Shown in pieces: positions 1 to 8,590 of a stretch of 44,251 bases of DNA. The notes beneath the pieces are model-generated. The model did no database searches, was not told the origin of the DNA, and was given only the letters and a program-made list of their open reading frames with translations. Numbering within the stretch: the stretch's first letter is position 1; every line of letters starts with the position of its first letter. The position numbers were made by a program, and so were the translations under genes. Origin of the DNA: Prevotella sp. UBA746 (GTDB lineage: Bacteria; Bacteroidota; Bacteroidia; Bacteroidales; Bacteroidaceae); the NCBI GenBank assembly GCA_002298545.1, contig DBKQ01000042.1, forward strand, positions 1-44,251, given 5' to 3'.

Positions 1-1
1 A

Positions 2-400
2 GGAATCCGCAAGGAACTGAAAATCTTCGGTAACGACTACAATACCCCGGATGGTACTTGTATACGCGACTATATCGATATTATGGATTTGGCAAAGGCA
101 CATGTAAAGGCGATGGAGCGCATTCTGCATACTGCCGATACGGATCCCGTTGAGATATTCAATATCGGAACAGGTAAAGGCTTGAGCACTCTGCAGATTG
201 TGGAAGGCTTCGAGAAAGCTACAGGCGTTAAGCTGAACTGGAACTTTGCCCCGCGTCGTGAGGGCGATATAGAGAAAGTTTGGGCTGACCCGACAAAGGC
301 AAACGAGGTTCTCGGCTGGAAAGCCCAGGTTCCTATCGAGGATACCTTGCGCTCAGCTTGGAAGTGGCAGCAGAAACTTCGTGCTGACGGAATACAGTAG
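2..400 (+). CDS. galE: UDP-glucose 4-epimerase, C-terminal part (5' end outside window)
   Basis: Only the last 132 codons are present; the gene enters from the left edge in frame 2. The visible part begins GIRKELKIFGNDYNTPDGT and continues CIRDYIDIMDLAKAHVKA, the signature of the GalE substrate-binding region, and ends with the family-typical stretch on ADPTKANEVLGWKAQ and a short C-terminal helix. GalE is a cytosolic, NAD-dependent short-chain dehydrogenase that interconverts UDP-glucose and UDP-galactose for the Leloir pathway and for surface glycans. The N-terminal Rossmann fold and the catalytic Ser/Tyr/Lys lie outside the window. A strong hairpin terminator follows the stop, so it is probably a separate transcription unit from the men genes. 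Confidence 0.93.
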   Translation, partial: GIRKELKIFGNDYNTPDGTCIRDYIDIMDLAKAHVKAMERILHTADTDPVEIFNIGTGKGLSTLQIVEGFEKATGVKLNWNFAPRREGDIEKVWADPTKANEVLGWKAQVPIEDTLRSAWKWQQKLRADGIQ

Positions 401-422
401 GAAAATAAAGATTTAAGATTTG

Positions 423-455
423 TTGAATACGTGCCTTTATGGCATGTTATATTTG
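423..455 (+). promoter_or_regulatory. weak candidate promoter upstream of the galE terminator
   Basis: TATATTTG at 448-455 fits the Bacteroidetes -7 box TAnnTTTG, with TTG at 423-425 after a 22 bp spacer, longer than the usual 19-20. Any transcript from it would run straight through the hairpin at 469-499 before reaching the men genes. No better promoter is visible between that hairpin and the first men-block gene, so it may serve the men block or be chance. Confidence 0.25.
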
Positions 456-468
456 TGTTTGTGTTGTT

Positions 469-504
469 ATTATCCTCCGATGTGATATCGGGGGATAATT
501 TTTT
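469..504 (+). terminator. Rho-independent terminator after galE
   Basis: Arms at 469-481 and 487-499 pair over 13 bp with one G-U, around a 5-nt loop, followed by a T run (500-504). The frame of the following gene is open through this hairpin, but the hairpin shows that the codons before 539 are not part of that gene. Confidence 0.85.
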
Positions 505-538
505 AAAAATATTCTTCCATGAAATAAAAAGCAGAAAT

Positions 539-958
539 ATGAATGTAGACAAGATAAAAGAAATAATAGAGAAGAAACCGAATCTTTCGACAGCGTTGGG
601 GATGGAATTTATCTCAACCCCCGACGACGATATGTGTATGGCAAGGATGAAGGTTGACGAGAGAAACAGACAGCCGTTTGGATTCCTGAGCGGCGGCGCC
701 TCGCTTGCCCTTGCCGAAAATCTTGCCGGTGTAGGGTCTACGGCACTTTGTCCAGGGAAGATATGTGTGGGCATAAGTGTCAGCGGAGACCATGTAAAGG
801 CGGTAGAGGAGGGAGATACCGTTACGGCACTTGCACATCTCGTGAGCAAAGGGCGGAAACTGCACGTATGGGACGTGCAAATCAACAATTCGAACGGAGA
901 GCTTATTTCTACCGTACATGTAACGAATTATATTATAACACCAAAAACAAAAGCTTGA
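539..958 (+). CDS. hotdog-fold acyl-CoA thioesterase (PaaI/YdiI family), probable DHNA-CoA thioesterase
   Basis: A 139-residue single-domain hotdog thioesterase. It probably hydrolyses 1,4-dihydroxy-2-naphthoyl-CoA to DHNA, the step after MenB (inference from family and position at the head of the men genes). Landmarks match E. coli YdiI/MenI with a constant offset: Q45 in QPFGFLSGG, the catalytic-type E60 in LALAEN, and the second half with GDHVKAVEEGDTV. The position of the YdiI active-site His is Ser51 here (SGG instead of HGG). The frame is open upstream to 431, but that part crosses the galE terminator; ATG 539 gives the family's usual length. Six bases separate its stop from the menF ATG, so the two are co-transcribed. 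Confidence 0.8.
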   Translation: MNVDKIKEIIEKKPNLSTALGMEFISTPDDDMCMARMKVDERNRQPFGFLSGGASLALAENLAGVGSTALCPGKICVGISVSGDHVKAVEEGDTVTALAHLVSKGRKLHVWDVQINNSNGELISTVHVTNYIITPKTKA

Positions 959-964
959 CATTTA

Positions 965-1987
965 ATGAAACGCGATTATGCCCTGTTTCGCTATCCTGGC
1001 GGAAAAGAGGACTGTTACCTTGTAGAGTCTGATACTTGCAAAACGGTCTCGACTGACACTATTGAGAAACTTGCCGGAATGACAGGATTCGTATTTGCAC
1101 CTTTTGAAAGCTCAAGCTCTTTACCGCTGCTTTTTCTTCCCGGAGAAAAGAGACGTATAGAAAATATCCTGGAGGTGGCTGATATAAACATTCATAAAGG
1201 AAAATCTGCTGATGAAAACAGACGGCAATATGCCGAGGACTACAATGCCTTTCATGAAGCAATACTGAGTGGAAAGGTAAATAAGGCAGTTTTGGCAAGA
1301 AGCTGCATGCTTGAGATGGATGATATGCAAGACCTTTCTTCACTTTTCAGAAAGGCTTGTCTCTTGTATCCGGATTCTTTTGTAGCACTGATAGATACTG
1401 CTACATCCGGAGCGTGGCTGATGGCAACACCTGAGGTGCTGCTTGAGAAAACCGGGGAACGGTGGCATACGATGGCACTTGCCGGAACAATGACTGAACA
1501 GGAGACTGAAAAGAACAACTGGAGCGAAAAGAATATGGCGGAACAACGCTATGTGGCTTTATATATCAAGGAAATGCTTAAAGGCTTTGCTGACGGGATT
1601 TCAGAGGTGGGACCACTTACAGTGAAGGCTGGTTGCGTGTCGCATCTGAGAACTGATTTCTTCTTTGACATGAAAGAAAGTGCTGCCCCCTGTTCGCTTG
1701 TGTCGGCATTGCATCCCACTCCTGCCGTATGCGGACTGCCAAAGGAGGCAGCTTGGGCTCTTATACGAAATGGAGAGCATCTTGAAAGAAAATATTACAG
1801 TGGCTTTAGTGGCTTCGTTGGAGATGATGAATTCAGACTGTATGTTACTCTGCGCTGCATGAATATTCGAGGAAACAAAGCGGAACTCTTTGCCGGGGGA
1901 GGAATAATGGCTGACAGCAGGGAAGAGGACGAATGGAAAGAGACGCAGCGCAAGATGAGTGCCATGCGGAATGTGCTTGGAATTTGA
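965..1987 (+). CDS. menF: isochorismate synthase
   Basis: Converts chorismate to isochorismate, the entry step of the menaquinone branch; cytosolic and Mg-dependent. The 340 residues form a short chorismate-binding enzyme: catalytic-type Lys107 in NKAVLARS, MATPEVLL near 153-160, ALAGT at 171-175, SALHPTPAVCGLP at 247-259, and YYSGFSGFVG at 277-286. The N-terminal region is shorter than in E. coli MenF, which is usual for Bacteroidetes. The role as MenF rather than another chorismate-using enzyme rests on position directly before menD. It begins 6 bases after the thioesterase stop, and menD follows after 39 bases on the same strand. Confidence 0.92.
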   Translation: MKRDYALFRYPGGKEDCYLVESDTCKTVSTDTIEKLAGMTGFVFAPFESSSSLPLLFLPGEKRRIENILEVADINIHKGKSADENRRQYAEDYNAFHEAILSGKVNKAVLARSCMLEMDDMQDLSSLFRKACLLYPDSFVALIDTATSGAWLMATPEVLLEKTGERWHTMALAGTMTEQETEKNNWSEKNMAEQRYVALYIKEMLKGFADGISEVGPLTVKAGCVSHLRTDFFFDMKESAAPCSLVSALHPTPAVCGLPKEAAWALIRNGEHLERKYYSGFSGFVGDDEFRLYVTLRCMNIRGNKAELFAGGGIMADSREEDEWKETQRKMSAMRNVLGI

Positions 1988-2026
1988 AAAAACATTGTTG
2001 AATCTACTAAATACGACGAATGGAAT

Positions 2027-3685
2027 ATGTATAGCGACAAGACAATCGTTAATCTGATAACTTCGCTGCTCGTGGCGAAAGGGGTAAAACAGGCTGTGGT
2101 TTGCCCAGGGTCAAGGAATATACCGCTTGTCAACAATTTTATGGAATGTCCGGATATTGCCTGTACGGCGGTTACTGATGAGCGCAGCGCTGCATTTTAT
2201 GCACTTGGCATGTCTCTTGCCACGAGAAGGCCGGTTGTGGTATGTGTTACTTCCGGCTCGGCTTTACTTAATACTGCTCCGGCAGTTGCCGAAGCGTATT
2301 ACAGGCATGTGCCGCTTATCGTTATTTCGGCTGACCGCCAAAAGGAATGGATAGACCGCAATGACGGACAGACGATACGTCAGGATGGCGCATTGGCTAA
2401 TGTCGTGAGAGAACAGACGAGCGTTTCTGAAATCACTGCCGACGACAGTCTCGGGATTGATTTGTCGACATTGCTCCTCAATATGACTCTGAACGCTGCT
2501 GTAAGCGGAGCAAAGGGTCCGGTTCATGTGAATGTTCATCTAAAGGAACCGCTTTTCGGATTTAATGCAGATACTCTGCCCGAGGCAAGAAATATTTTAA
2601 CTACGGCTTCTGATCTGACGCAAGCAGGAGTGGGAACACTGGCGGAACAGGCGATACGGCGTTTTGTTTCCTCAGAGATGGGGATGATAGTAATAGGACA
2701 GATGAGGGAGGCGGATTCTGAATTGGATGCGATTGTTCGTGAACTCCAGAAATATTATGTCGTCGTGGCAGAGCCTTTGGCAACGGCCGCAGCACGCCCG
2801 TTCGACAATGCCTTGTCTGAATGTACGGATGACTTGAAACGGTTGCCGGTAAACTTTCTTTTATCCATGGGCGGAACGCTGGTAAGCAAGAATCTGAGGA
2901 ACCTGTTGCGCTCTCTTACGGTGGGTGACCATTGGGAAGTGAACGAGGACGGTAGACCGCACGATATGTTCGGATGTCAGACAGGGGTAGTATGGTGTGG
3001 AGCGAAAGCTTTCCTTAGGTGTCTTCTTGACTTGACGCTTGAAACTGGGCGTAAGCTTACTCCTGCAGACAATGCCTTGAGAGACAAATGGTATGGAATG
3101 ATGGAACGGGCAGAGGAGACTGTAGGGGAAAGCAGACAAGATTTCCCGTTAAAGGCTGAAGAATTTTCAGAGAAAGAGGCTGTACGGCTTTTTGAACTGT
3201 CGCTCGAAGACATGGAGTATGATTTTCATGTTCATTATGCAAACAGTATGGAGGTAAGACTCGGATGCATGTATGCTGAACATTTTATATGGTGCAACCG
3301 TGGAGTAAACGGAATAGAAGGTAGCGTTTCCACGGCTGCCGGTTTTTCTCTTGCAACAGAGGATGTGGTGTTTTGCGTTACAGGCGACTTGAGTTTCTTC
3401 TACGACCAGAATTCGCTGTGGAACTCGTCTCTGAAAGGAAATCTTAGAGTATTGTTGCTGAACAATGGCGGGGGTGCCATCTTCAGTAAATTGAAAGGAC
3501 TTGATGTAGAGGCTGATGAGTTTAATGCAATATCTGGAAAGCATAACGCCAATGCGCGCGGTATATGTGAGCAGAATGACATTGGCTATTTGCAGGCAAG
3601 ATCTTTACAGGAATACAGAGTTGCTCTCGTAAGACTGCTTACGGAGCAGACAAAGAGACCGATGGTTCTTGAGGCTATATTTTAG
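2027..3685 (+). CDS. menD: 2-succinyl-5-enolpyruvyl-6-hydroxy-3-cyclohexene-1-carboxylate (SEPHCHC) synthase
   Basis: Thiamine-diphosphate enzyme joining 2-oxoglutarate (after decarboxylation) to isochorismate. The order is the usual one: an N-terminal pyrimidine-binding domain with CPGSRNIPLV (26-35) and the ThDP-activating Glu52 in TDERSAAF, a central domain (about 190-340), and a C-terminal pyrophosphate-binding domain with NRGVNGIEGS (424-433) and the metal/ThDP motif GDLSFFYD (453-460) followed by LLLNNGGG (477-484). At 552 residues it has normal length. The start is supported by MYSDKTIVNL, where family members begin. Fifty-nine bases separate it from menB. Confidence 0.96.
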   Translation: MYSDKTIVNLITSLLVAKGVKQAVVCPGSRNIPLVNNFMECPDIACTAVTDERSAAFYALGMSLATRRPVVVCVTSGSALLNTAPAVAEAYYRHVPLIVISADRQKEWIDRNDGQTIRQDGALANVVREQTSVSEITADDSLGIDLSTLLLNMTLNAAVSGAKGPVHVNVHLKEPLFGFNADTLPEARNILTTASDLTQAGVGTLAEQAIRRFVSSEMGMIVIGQMREADSELDAIVRELQKYYVVVAEPLATAAARPFDNALSECTDDLKRLPVNFLLSMGGTLVSKNLRNLLRSLTVGDHWEVNEDGRPHDMFGCQTGVVWCGAKAFLRCLLDLTLETGRKLTPADNALRDKWYGMMERAEETVGESRQDFPLKAEEFSEKEAVRLFELSLEDMEYDFHVHYANSMEVRLGCMYAEHFIWCNRGVNGIEGSVSTAAGFSLATEDVVFCVTGDLSFFYDQNSLWNSSLKGNLRVLLLNNGGGAIFSKLKGLDVEADEFNAISGKHNANARGICEQNDIGYLQARSLQEYRVALVRLLTEQTKRPMVLEAIF

Positions 3686-3744
3686 ATTCCGTTTATGTTC
3701 TTTTTAAATTATCCTATTGTGATTATAAATTAATAAATAAAAAT

Positions 3745-4566
3745 ATGAGAAACTGGAAAAATATTGAAGGGTTCAACTTCAAGGAAATATTGTTTGAGGA
3801 ATGTGATGGCGTGGCAAAGATAACAATCAACCGTCCTCGGTATAGAAATGCTTTCACCCCGCTTACGACACACGAGATGAGCATAGCGTTTGCCTATTGT
3901 CGCGAGGCTCAGAACATTGGCGTTGTAATCCTGACCGGTGCAGGCGACAAGGCATTCTGTTCTGGTGGAGACATGCATGTGAAGGGACGTGGAGGATATG
4001 TAGGAGAAGACGGAGTGCCGAGACTAAATGTACTTGATGTTCAGAAGCAAATACGTTCTTTGCCTAAGCCGGTTATTGCTATGGTAAACGGCTATGCCAT
4101 TGGAGGAGGACATGTCTTGCACCTTATGTGCGACCTTACTATTGCCAGCGAGAATGCTATCTTCGGACAGACGGGACCTAAGGTGGGGTCTTTTGATGCC
4201 GGTTTCGGCGCTTCATATCTGGCGCGTATCGTGGGACAGAAGAAAGCCAGGGAAATATGGTTCCTCTGTCGTCAGTATTCGGCTCAGGAGGCTGAGAGAA
4301 TGGGGATGGTAAACAAGGTAGTGCCGCTTGAAAGACTTGAAGACGAGTGTATGGAATGGGCAGAGACAATGATGCAACGCAGTCCGTTGGCTCTCAGAAT
4401 GATTAAGGCGGGACTTAATGCTGAACTCGATGGACAGGCTGGTATTCAGGAACTCGCAGGAGATGCTACCATGTTGTATTATTTCCTTGATGAGGCACAA
4501 GAGGGAGGCAAGGCATTCCTGGAAAAAAGGAAACCGGATTTCTCTAAATACCCAAAGTTGCCTTGA
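3745..4566 (+). CDS. menB: 1,4-dihydroxy-2-naphthoyl-CoA synthase
   Basis: Crotonase-fold enzyme that cyclises O-succinylbenzoyl-CoA to DHNA-CoA. Landmarks are INRPRYRNAF (28-37), the oxyanion-hole stretch AFCSGGDMHVKGRGGYVG (70-87), NGYAIGGGH (115-123), GQTGPKVGSFDAGFGASY (141-158) and REIWFLCRQYS (169-179). The GQTGPKVGSFD / Trp172 combination resembles the E. coli-type MenB, reported to use bicarbonate as cofactor (from family knowledge). Length (273) is normal. It is followed by a 138 bp gap with hairpins and a GC-rich repeat before menC. Confidence 0.97.
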   Translation: MRNWKNIEGFNFKEILFEECDGVAKITINRPRYRNAFTPLTTHEMSIAFAYCREAQNIGVVILTGAGDKAFCSGGDMHVKGRGGYVGEDGVPRLNVLDVQKQIRSLPKPVIAMVNGYAIGGGHVLHLMCDLTIASENAIFGQTGPKVGSFDAGFGASYLARIVGQKKAREIWFLCRQYSAQEAERMGMVNKVVPLERLEDECMEWAETMMQRSPLALRMIKAGLNAELDGQAGIQELAGDATMLYYFLDEAQEGGKAFLEKRKPDFSKYPKLP

Positions 4567-4569
4567 TGA

Positions 4570-4630
4570 GCTATATTTAGTATAGCCAGTCTGGTTATTA
4601 ACTACTTGTTTATCGAGTATAATGACCAGA
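4570..4630 (+). other. two stem-loops downstream of menB
   Basis: GCTATA (4570-4575) pairs perfectly with TATAGC (4581-4586). A second hairpin has arms at 4590-4600 and 4620-4630 (10 of 11 positions), with a short inner TACT/AGTA pairing. Neither is followed by a T run, so they may be RNA-processing or partial-termination structures within the men transcript rather than a clean terminator. Confidence 0.5.
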
Positions 4631-4660
4631 AATGCAAACCTTATAGCAATCAAAGGTAAC

Positions 4661-4686
4661 TGCTCCGCCCCCGGAGTGGGAGGGGA
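4661..4686 (+). repeat. GC-rich dispersed intergenic repeat, copy 1
   Basis: The 16 bases TGCTCCGCCCCCGGAG (4661-4676) recur identically at 33736-33751, and the first 11 recur at 33664-33674. All copies are on the plus strand in otherwise AT-rich intergenic DNA. Each long copy continues into a G-rich half able to pair back with the C-run. Function is unknown. Confidence 0.65.
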
Positions 4687-4716
4687 CGATTATAAACCCG
4701 AAACTTGAATAAAGTA

Positions 4717-5739
4717 ATGTACAAAACAGAAATTACGAAAAGAACCCTTCACTTTAAACAGCCTGCCGGTACGTCGCGCGGTGTTTATACAACGCATGAC
4801 ATCTGGCTTGTCAGTATATCTTCTGATGAAAATCCGGGCAAAGTTGGAGTGGGAGAATGTGCTCCTTTGCCAGACTTGAGCTGTGATGCTTTGCCCGATT
4901 ATGAGTCAAGACTGCGTGAACTCCTGAATGTTTTTGAGCTTACGGGGCGTGTGGATTATAATCTCATGAAACCGTATCCGTCAATGTTGTTCGGTATTGA
5001 GACGGCTGTGCTGAATCTGAAAAACGGTAGCATCTTCTTTGATACGCCGTTTGCCCATGGCAAGGAGGGAATTCCTATAAACGGACTTGTGTGGATGGGG
5101 ACTTTTGAGGAAATGAGCGGCAGGCTGGAAAAGAAAATAGAGGAAGGGTTCAAGTGTGTGAAACTCAAGATTGGAGCCATTGACTTCGAGAGCGAACTCG
5201 AATTGGTCAGGTGTATCAGAAGAAGGTTTTCGAAGAATACTATACAATTGCGTGTTGATGCTAACGGAGGCTTTTCCGTGGAGGAGGCTCCAAAAGTGCT
5301 TGACAGGCTTGCCCGTCTTGACATACATTCTATAGAGCAGCCTATTAAACAGAGACAGTGGAAAGATATGGCGGAGATTTGCCGCAATTCCCCGATACCG
5401 GTTGCGCTCGATGAGGAATTGATAGGAGTGAATATGGAGGGGATGAAAGAGGAACTGTTGGACAGAATCCGCCCACAGTATCTTGTATTGAAACCATCTC
5501 TTCACGGAGGAATGAAAGGTACGGAAGAATGGGTGAAACTTGCAAGGAAAAGAAATGTGGGAAGCTGGATTACGAGTGCGCTGGAAGGTAACGTGGGACT
5601 TGCTGCTGTAGCACAACTTACTGCGCATATTTATGGAAGCGACATAAATTTTGCACAAGGACTTGGTACCGGAGGCTTGTATACGGATAACCTTCCGGCA
5701 GTTACAGAGATTAGAGGCGACAAATTATGGATGAAATAA
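4717..5739 (+). CDS. menC: o-succinylbenzoate synthase
   Basis: Enolase-superfamily dehydratase making o-succinylbenzoate from SHCHC. From ATG 4717 it has 340 residues; an in-frame TTG twelve bases upstream (4705) is less likely. The barrel residues of the family are all present: catalytic Lys151 in KLKIG, metal ligands Asp181 (VDANGG), Glu207 (IEQPI) and Asp232 (ALDEE), and Lys259 in VLKPS. The C-terminal barrel end reads GLGTGGLYT. One base separates its stop from the menE start, so translation of the two is probably coupled. Confidence 0.94.
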   Translation: MYKTEITKRTLHFKQPAGTSRGVYTTHDIWLVSISSDENPGKVGVGECAPLPDLSCDALPDYESRLRELLNVFELTGRVDYNLMKPYPSMLFGIETAVLNLKNGSIFFDTPFAHGKEGIPINGLVWMGTFEEMSGRLEKKIEEGFKCVKLKIGAIDFESELELVRCIRRRFSKNTIQLRVDANGGFSVEEAPKVLDRLARLDIHSIEQPIKQRQWKDMAEICRNSPIPVALDEELIGVNMEGMKEELLDRIRPQYLVLKPSLHGGMKGTEEWVKLARKRNVGSWITSALEGNVGLAAVAQLTAHIYGSDINFAQGLGTGGLYTDNLPAVTEIRGDKLWMK

Positions 5740-5740
5740 T

Positions 5741-6823
5741 ATGACACTTTCGGAGTTTATGAAGGAGTGGAATGATGATACTCCATATATAAAGGTAAAG
5801 ACAAGCGGTTCTACGGGTAAACCTAAAGAAATGCTTGTTGAAAAAAACAGGATGACGGCAAGTGCAAAGATAACTTGCGACTTCCTTGGCTTGACATCTA
5901 ATGATACGGCACTCTTATGCTTGCCGCTTGATTATATTGCCGGAAAGATGATGGTGGTAAGATGCCTGGAACGTGGAATGAAACTCGTATCTGTCACACC
6001 GGCGGCACATCCTCTGAAAGACTTGCAGGAAGTTCCGTCGTTTGCGGCTATGGTTCCGATGCAGGTCTATAACAGTATGGAAAATGAAGAAGAGCGGGGC
6101 AAGCTGATGAGAATAAAAAATCTTATCATTGGCGGAGGGGCTATTGATTCGGAGATGGCAAATAGATTGAGAAGTTTCGGAAATGACGTTTGGAGTACTT
6201 ACGGAATGACGGAAACCCTGTCTCATATTGCATTAAGGAAGCTAAGTGGAAGTGATGCTACGGAATATTATTCTCCATTTGAAGGCGTGGCACTGTCTGC
6301 TGCAGACGATGGATGTCTTTGCATTAAAGCTCCATCTGTGTGCCAAGACATGCTGAGGACAAACGATATAGTGGATTTCCATGAAGATGGAAGGAGATTT
6401 CGTGTAATAGGTAGAAAAGATAATGTTGTAGACAGCGGCGGCATTAAGATTCATATTGAAGAGATAGAGCAAGTTTTAAGAAATAAGTTGAATGTAGATT
6501 TTGCAATATCGAAGATGCAGGATAAAGAGTATGGGGAAATTGTTGTTCTTCTTTTAGCTCTGCCGGAATTCTGTCATACTAACGGTAAAAATATTCTTGT
6601 CCTGAGCAAGAAAAAGTCCTATGATGATGTAAAAACGATGAAATGTTCAGAACTTTTACCTTCCTCTGTATTATCTAATCTGACTCTTGCTGTATCATCA
6701 CTTCCTAAATATTGGCAACCTAAGGTTATTTTTGCCGTAGATAAAATCCCGCATACGGAAACTGGAAAGATTGCAAGGTCGGCTGTAATAAATATGATAG
6801 AGAATTATAGTAATAATGTGTAA
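5741..6823 (+). CDS. menE: o-succinylbenzoate-CoA ligase (short form)
   Basis: ANL-superfamily adenylating enzyme that activates o-succinylbenzoate with ATP and CoA to give the MenB substrate. The phosphate-binding loop TSGSTGKPKE lies at 21-30, STYGMTETLSHIA in the middle, the hinge region RFRVIGRKDNVVDSGG later, and the adenylation Lys in the C-terminal HTETGKIARS. At 360 residues it lacks much of the N-terminal subdomain of the roughly 450-residue enterobacterial enzyme, a known Bacteroidetes form rather than a truncation, because the ATG follows menC by one base. Last gene of the men block; gdhA has its own promoter. Confidence 0.92.
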   Translation: MTLSEFMKEWNDDTPYIKVKTSGSTGKPKEMLVEKNRMTASAKITCDFLGLTSNDTALLCLPLDYIAGKMMVVRCLERGMKLVSVTPAAHPLKDLQEVPSFAAMVPMQVYNSMENEEERGKLMRIKNLIIGGGAIDSEMANRLRSFGNDVWSTYGMTETLSHIALRKLSGSDATEYYSPFEGVALSAADDGCLCIKAPSVCQDMLRTNDIVDFHEDGRRFRVIGRKDNVVDSGGIKIHIEEIEQVLRNKLNVDFAISKMQDKEYGEIVVLLLALPEFCHTNGKNILVLSKKKSYDDVKTMKCSELLPSSVLSNLTLAVSSLPKYWQPKVIFAVDKIPHTETGKIARSAVINMIENYSNNV

Positions 6824-6885
6824 TAAAGATGGAAAGTGGCTTAAAAACTTACTTTTATATAGTAAATATGGAAAAATAATGAAAT

Positions 6886-6920
6886 TTTGTTCGTCAATTT
6901 GAAATATTTGTTTATCTTTG
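6886..6920 (+). promoter_or_regulatory. promoter of gdhA
   Basis: A -7 box TATCTTTG (6913-6920) with TTTG at 6886-6889, spacer 23 bp, which is longer than the 19-20 bp of the best promoters in this window. The expected start near 6926 leaves a leader of about 70 nt before the gdhA ATG. Confidence 0.6.
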
Positions 6921-6998
6921 CACAATCAAAGAATAATGACATCCTATAGATATAATATAATGTAGGAATAATATTAACAACCAATAAATATAAATTCT

Positions 6999-8333
6999 AT
7001 GATAGCTGCAAATGTGGTAGAGAATCTCAAGCAGAGATTTCCTAATGAGCCAGAGTATATTCAGGCTGTAAGTCAAGTATTGGCGACAATCGAGGAGGAG
7101 TACAACAAACATCCGGAGTTTGATCGCGCTAATCTTATAGAGAGACTTTGTATCCCGGACAGAATTATCTCTTTCCGTGTGTCTTGGGTGGACGACAAAG
7201 GTAACGTTCAGACAAATATGGGATATCGAGTGCAGCATAATAATGTTATCGGTCCTTACAAGGGTGGAATAAGATTCCACAAGTCTGTAAATCTTGGAAT
7301 ATTGAAGTTTCTCGCTTTTGAGCAGACATTCAAGAATTCATTGACTACACTTCCTATGGGCGGTGCAAAAGGTGGTTCTGATTTCTCGCCAAGAGGAAAA
7401 AGCGATGCAGAGGTGATGCGCTTCTGTCAGGCTTTCATAACGGAGCTTTACCGTCATATCGGTCCTGACGAGGACGTTCCGGCCGGCGATATTGGTGTCG
7501 GCGGACGTGAAGTGGCATATATGTTCGGCATGTATAAAAAGCTTACGCATACTTGGAGTGGAGTTCTTACCGGTAAGGGACTGGAGTTTGGCGGTTCTCT
7601 AATCCGTCCTGAGGCTACAGGTTATGGTAATGTATATTTCCTCGTCAATATGTTGAAGACCCGCAATATTGACATCAAGGGCAAGACGGTTCTTGTAAGT
7701 GGTGCAGGAAATGTTGCACAGTACACCATAGAGAAATGTATCGAACTTGGTGCAAAGGTCGTTACATGCTCCGATTCCGACGGATACATCTATGATCCAG
7801 ACGGAATAACAAAGGAAAAGCTCGATTTCATAAAAGAGCTGAAAAATATAGAGCGTGGCAGAATTCGCGAATATGCAGAGGAATATGGAGTAAAATATGT
7901 TGAAGGGGCAAAGCCTTGGTTTGAAAAGGCTGACATAGCACTTCCTTCGGCAACCCAGAACGAAATCAATGAGGAGGCTGCAAAGGCCCTCGTTGCCAAT
8001 GGCGTAATAGCTGTAAGCGAGGGTGCCAACATGCCTACAACACCGGAGGCTATAAAAGTGTTCCAGGATGCAAAAATCCTGTATTCTCCTGGTAAAGCTG
8101 CAAATGCTGGCGGTGTTGCTGTTTCTGGTCTTGAGATGAGTCAGAACTCAGAGCGCCTCAGCTGGAGCCGTGAGGAAGTGGACAGCAAGCTTCATGGTAT
8201 TATGAACGAGATTCATGCTAATTGCGTTAAATATGGCACGGAGGCTGACGGATACATCAATTATGTAAAGGGAGCAAATGTCGCAGGATTCCTGAAAGTG
8301 GCAAAAGCTATGATGGCTCAGGGTATTGTATAG
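6999..8333 (+). CDS. gdhA: NADP-specific glutamate dehydrogenase
   Basis: Interconverts 2-oxoglutarate plus ammonia and glutamate, the main ammonium-assimilation route in gut Bacteroidales; cytosolic hexamer. The 444 residues include the substrate region RVQHNNVIGPYKGGIRFH (77-94), the catalytic Lys124 in LPMGGAKGGSDF, Asp164 in PAGDIGVGGRE, and the dinucleotide-binding loop SGAGNVAQ (234-241). Length and the bacterial-type hexamer motifs match the small (about 450-residue) GdhA. NADP preference is inferred from the family, not proven by a residue. Flanked by its own promoter and a terminator, so it is monocistronic. Confidence 0.95.
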   Translation: MIAANVVENLKQRFPNEPEYIQAVSQVLATIEEEYNKHPEFDRANLIERLCIPDRIISFRVSWVDDKGNVQTNMGYRVQHNNVIGPYKGGIRFHKSVNLGILKFLAFEQTFKNSLTTLPMGGAKGGSDFSPRGKSDAEVMRFCQAFITELYRHIGPDEDVPAGDIGVGGREVAYMFGMYKKLTHTWSGVLTGKGLEFGGSLIRPEATGYGNVYFLVNMLKTRNIDIKGKTVLVSGAGNVAQYTIEKCIELGAKVVTCSDSDGYIYDPDGITKEKLDFIKELKNIERGRIREYAEEYGVKYVEGAKPWFEKADIALPSATQNEINEEAAKALVANGVIAVSEGANMPTTPEAIKVFQDAKILYSPGKAANAGGVAVSGLEMSQNSERLSWSREEVDSKLHGIMNEIHANCVKYGTEADGYINYVKGANVAGFLKVAKAMMAQGIV

Positions 8334-8379
8334 TTGGCAGAGCTTCCTGTTGAATAATTACAATTGATTAGAATTATGA

Positions 8380-8437
8380 AATAATCGGGTAAGATTAAAA
8401 CTGATATGTTTTTCTCTTGCCCGATTATTCTCTTTTA
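8380..8437 (+). terminator. terminator after gdhA
   Basis: Arms at 8380-8394 and 8415-8429 pair over 15 bp (one G-U) around a 20-nt loop, followed by CTCTTTTA. It separates gdhA from lepA. Confidence 0.8.
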
Positions 8438-8467
8438 TTAATGTACAAAACAAAAAATAGTAGGATA

Positions 8468-8502
8468 TTTGTGCGGAATTTATAGTTTTTTTCGTAAATT
8501 TG
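8468..8502 (+). promoter_or_regulatory. promoter of lepA
   Basis: The -7 box TAAATTTG (8495-8502) with TTTG at 8468-8471, spacer 23 bp. Transcription would start near 8508, so that a short inverted repeat (8506-8532) lies at the very 5' end of the mRNA. Confidence 0.55.
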
Positions 8503-8505
8503 CAG

Positions 8506-8532
8506 ACATGAATGTTTTTACATTGTTCATGT
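8506..8532 (+). other. 5'-end stem-loop in the lepA leader
   Basis: ACATGAA (8506-8512) pairs perfectly with TTCATGT (8526-8532), at the predicted transcript start. A hairpin at the 5' end can stabilise mRNA; that role is inference. Confidence 0.4.
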
Positions 8533-8590
8533 AAAATGTAAATTCAGTTTAGATAATAGCGAATTGTGATATAAAAACAGATAAATCCGG

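Noticed and set aside
431..538. N-terminal extension of the thioesterase
   Set aside because: In-frame but crosses the galE terminator hairpin and exceeds the family length.
70..888. 272-codon minus-strand open frame
   Set aside because: Spans galE, its terminator and the thioesterase in antisense; Ser/Phe-rich composition typical of shadow translation.
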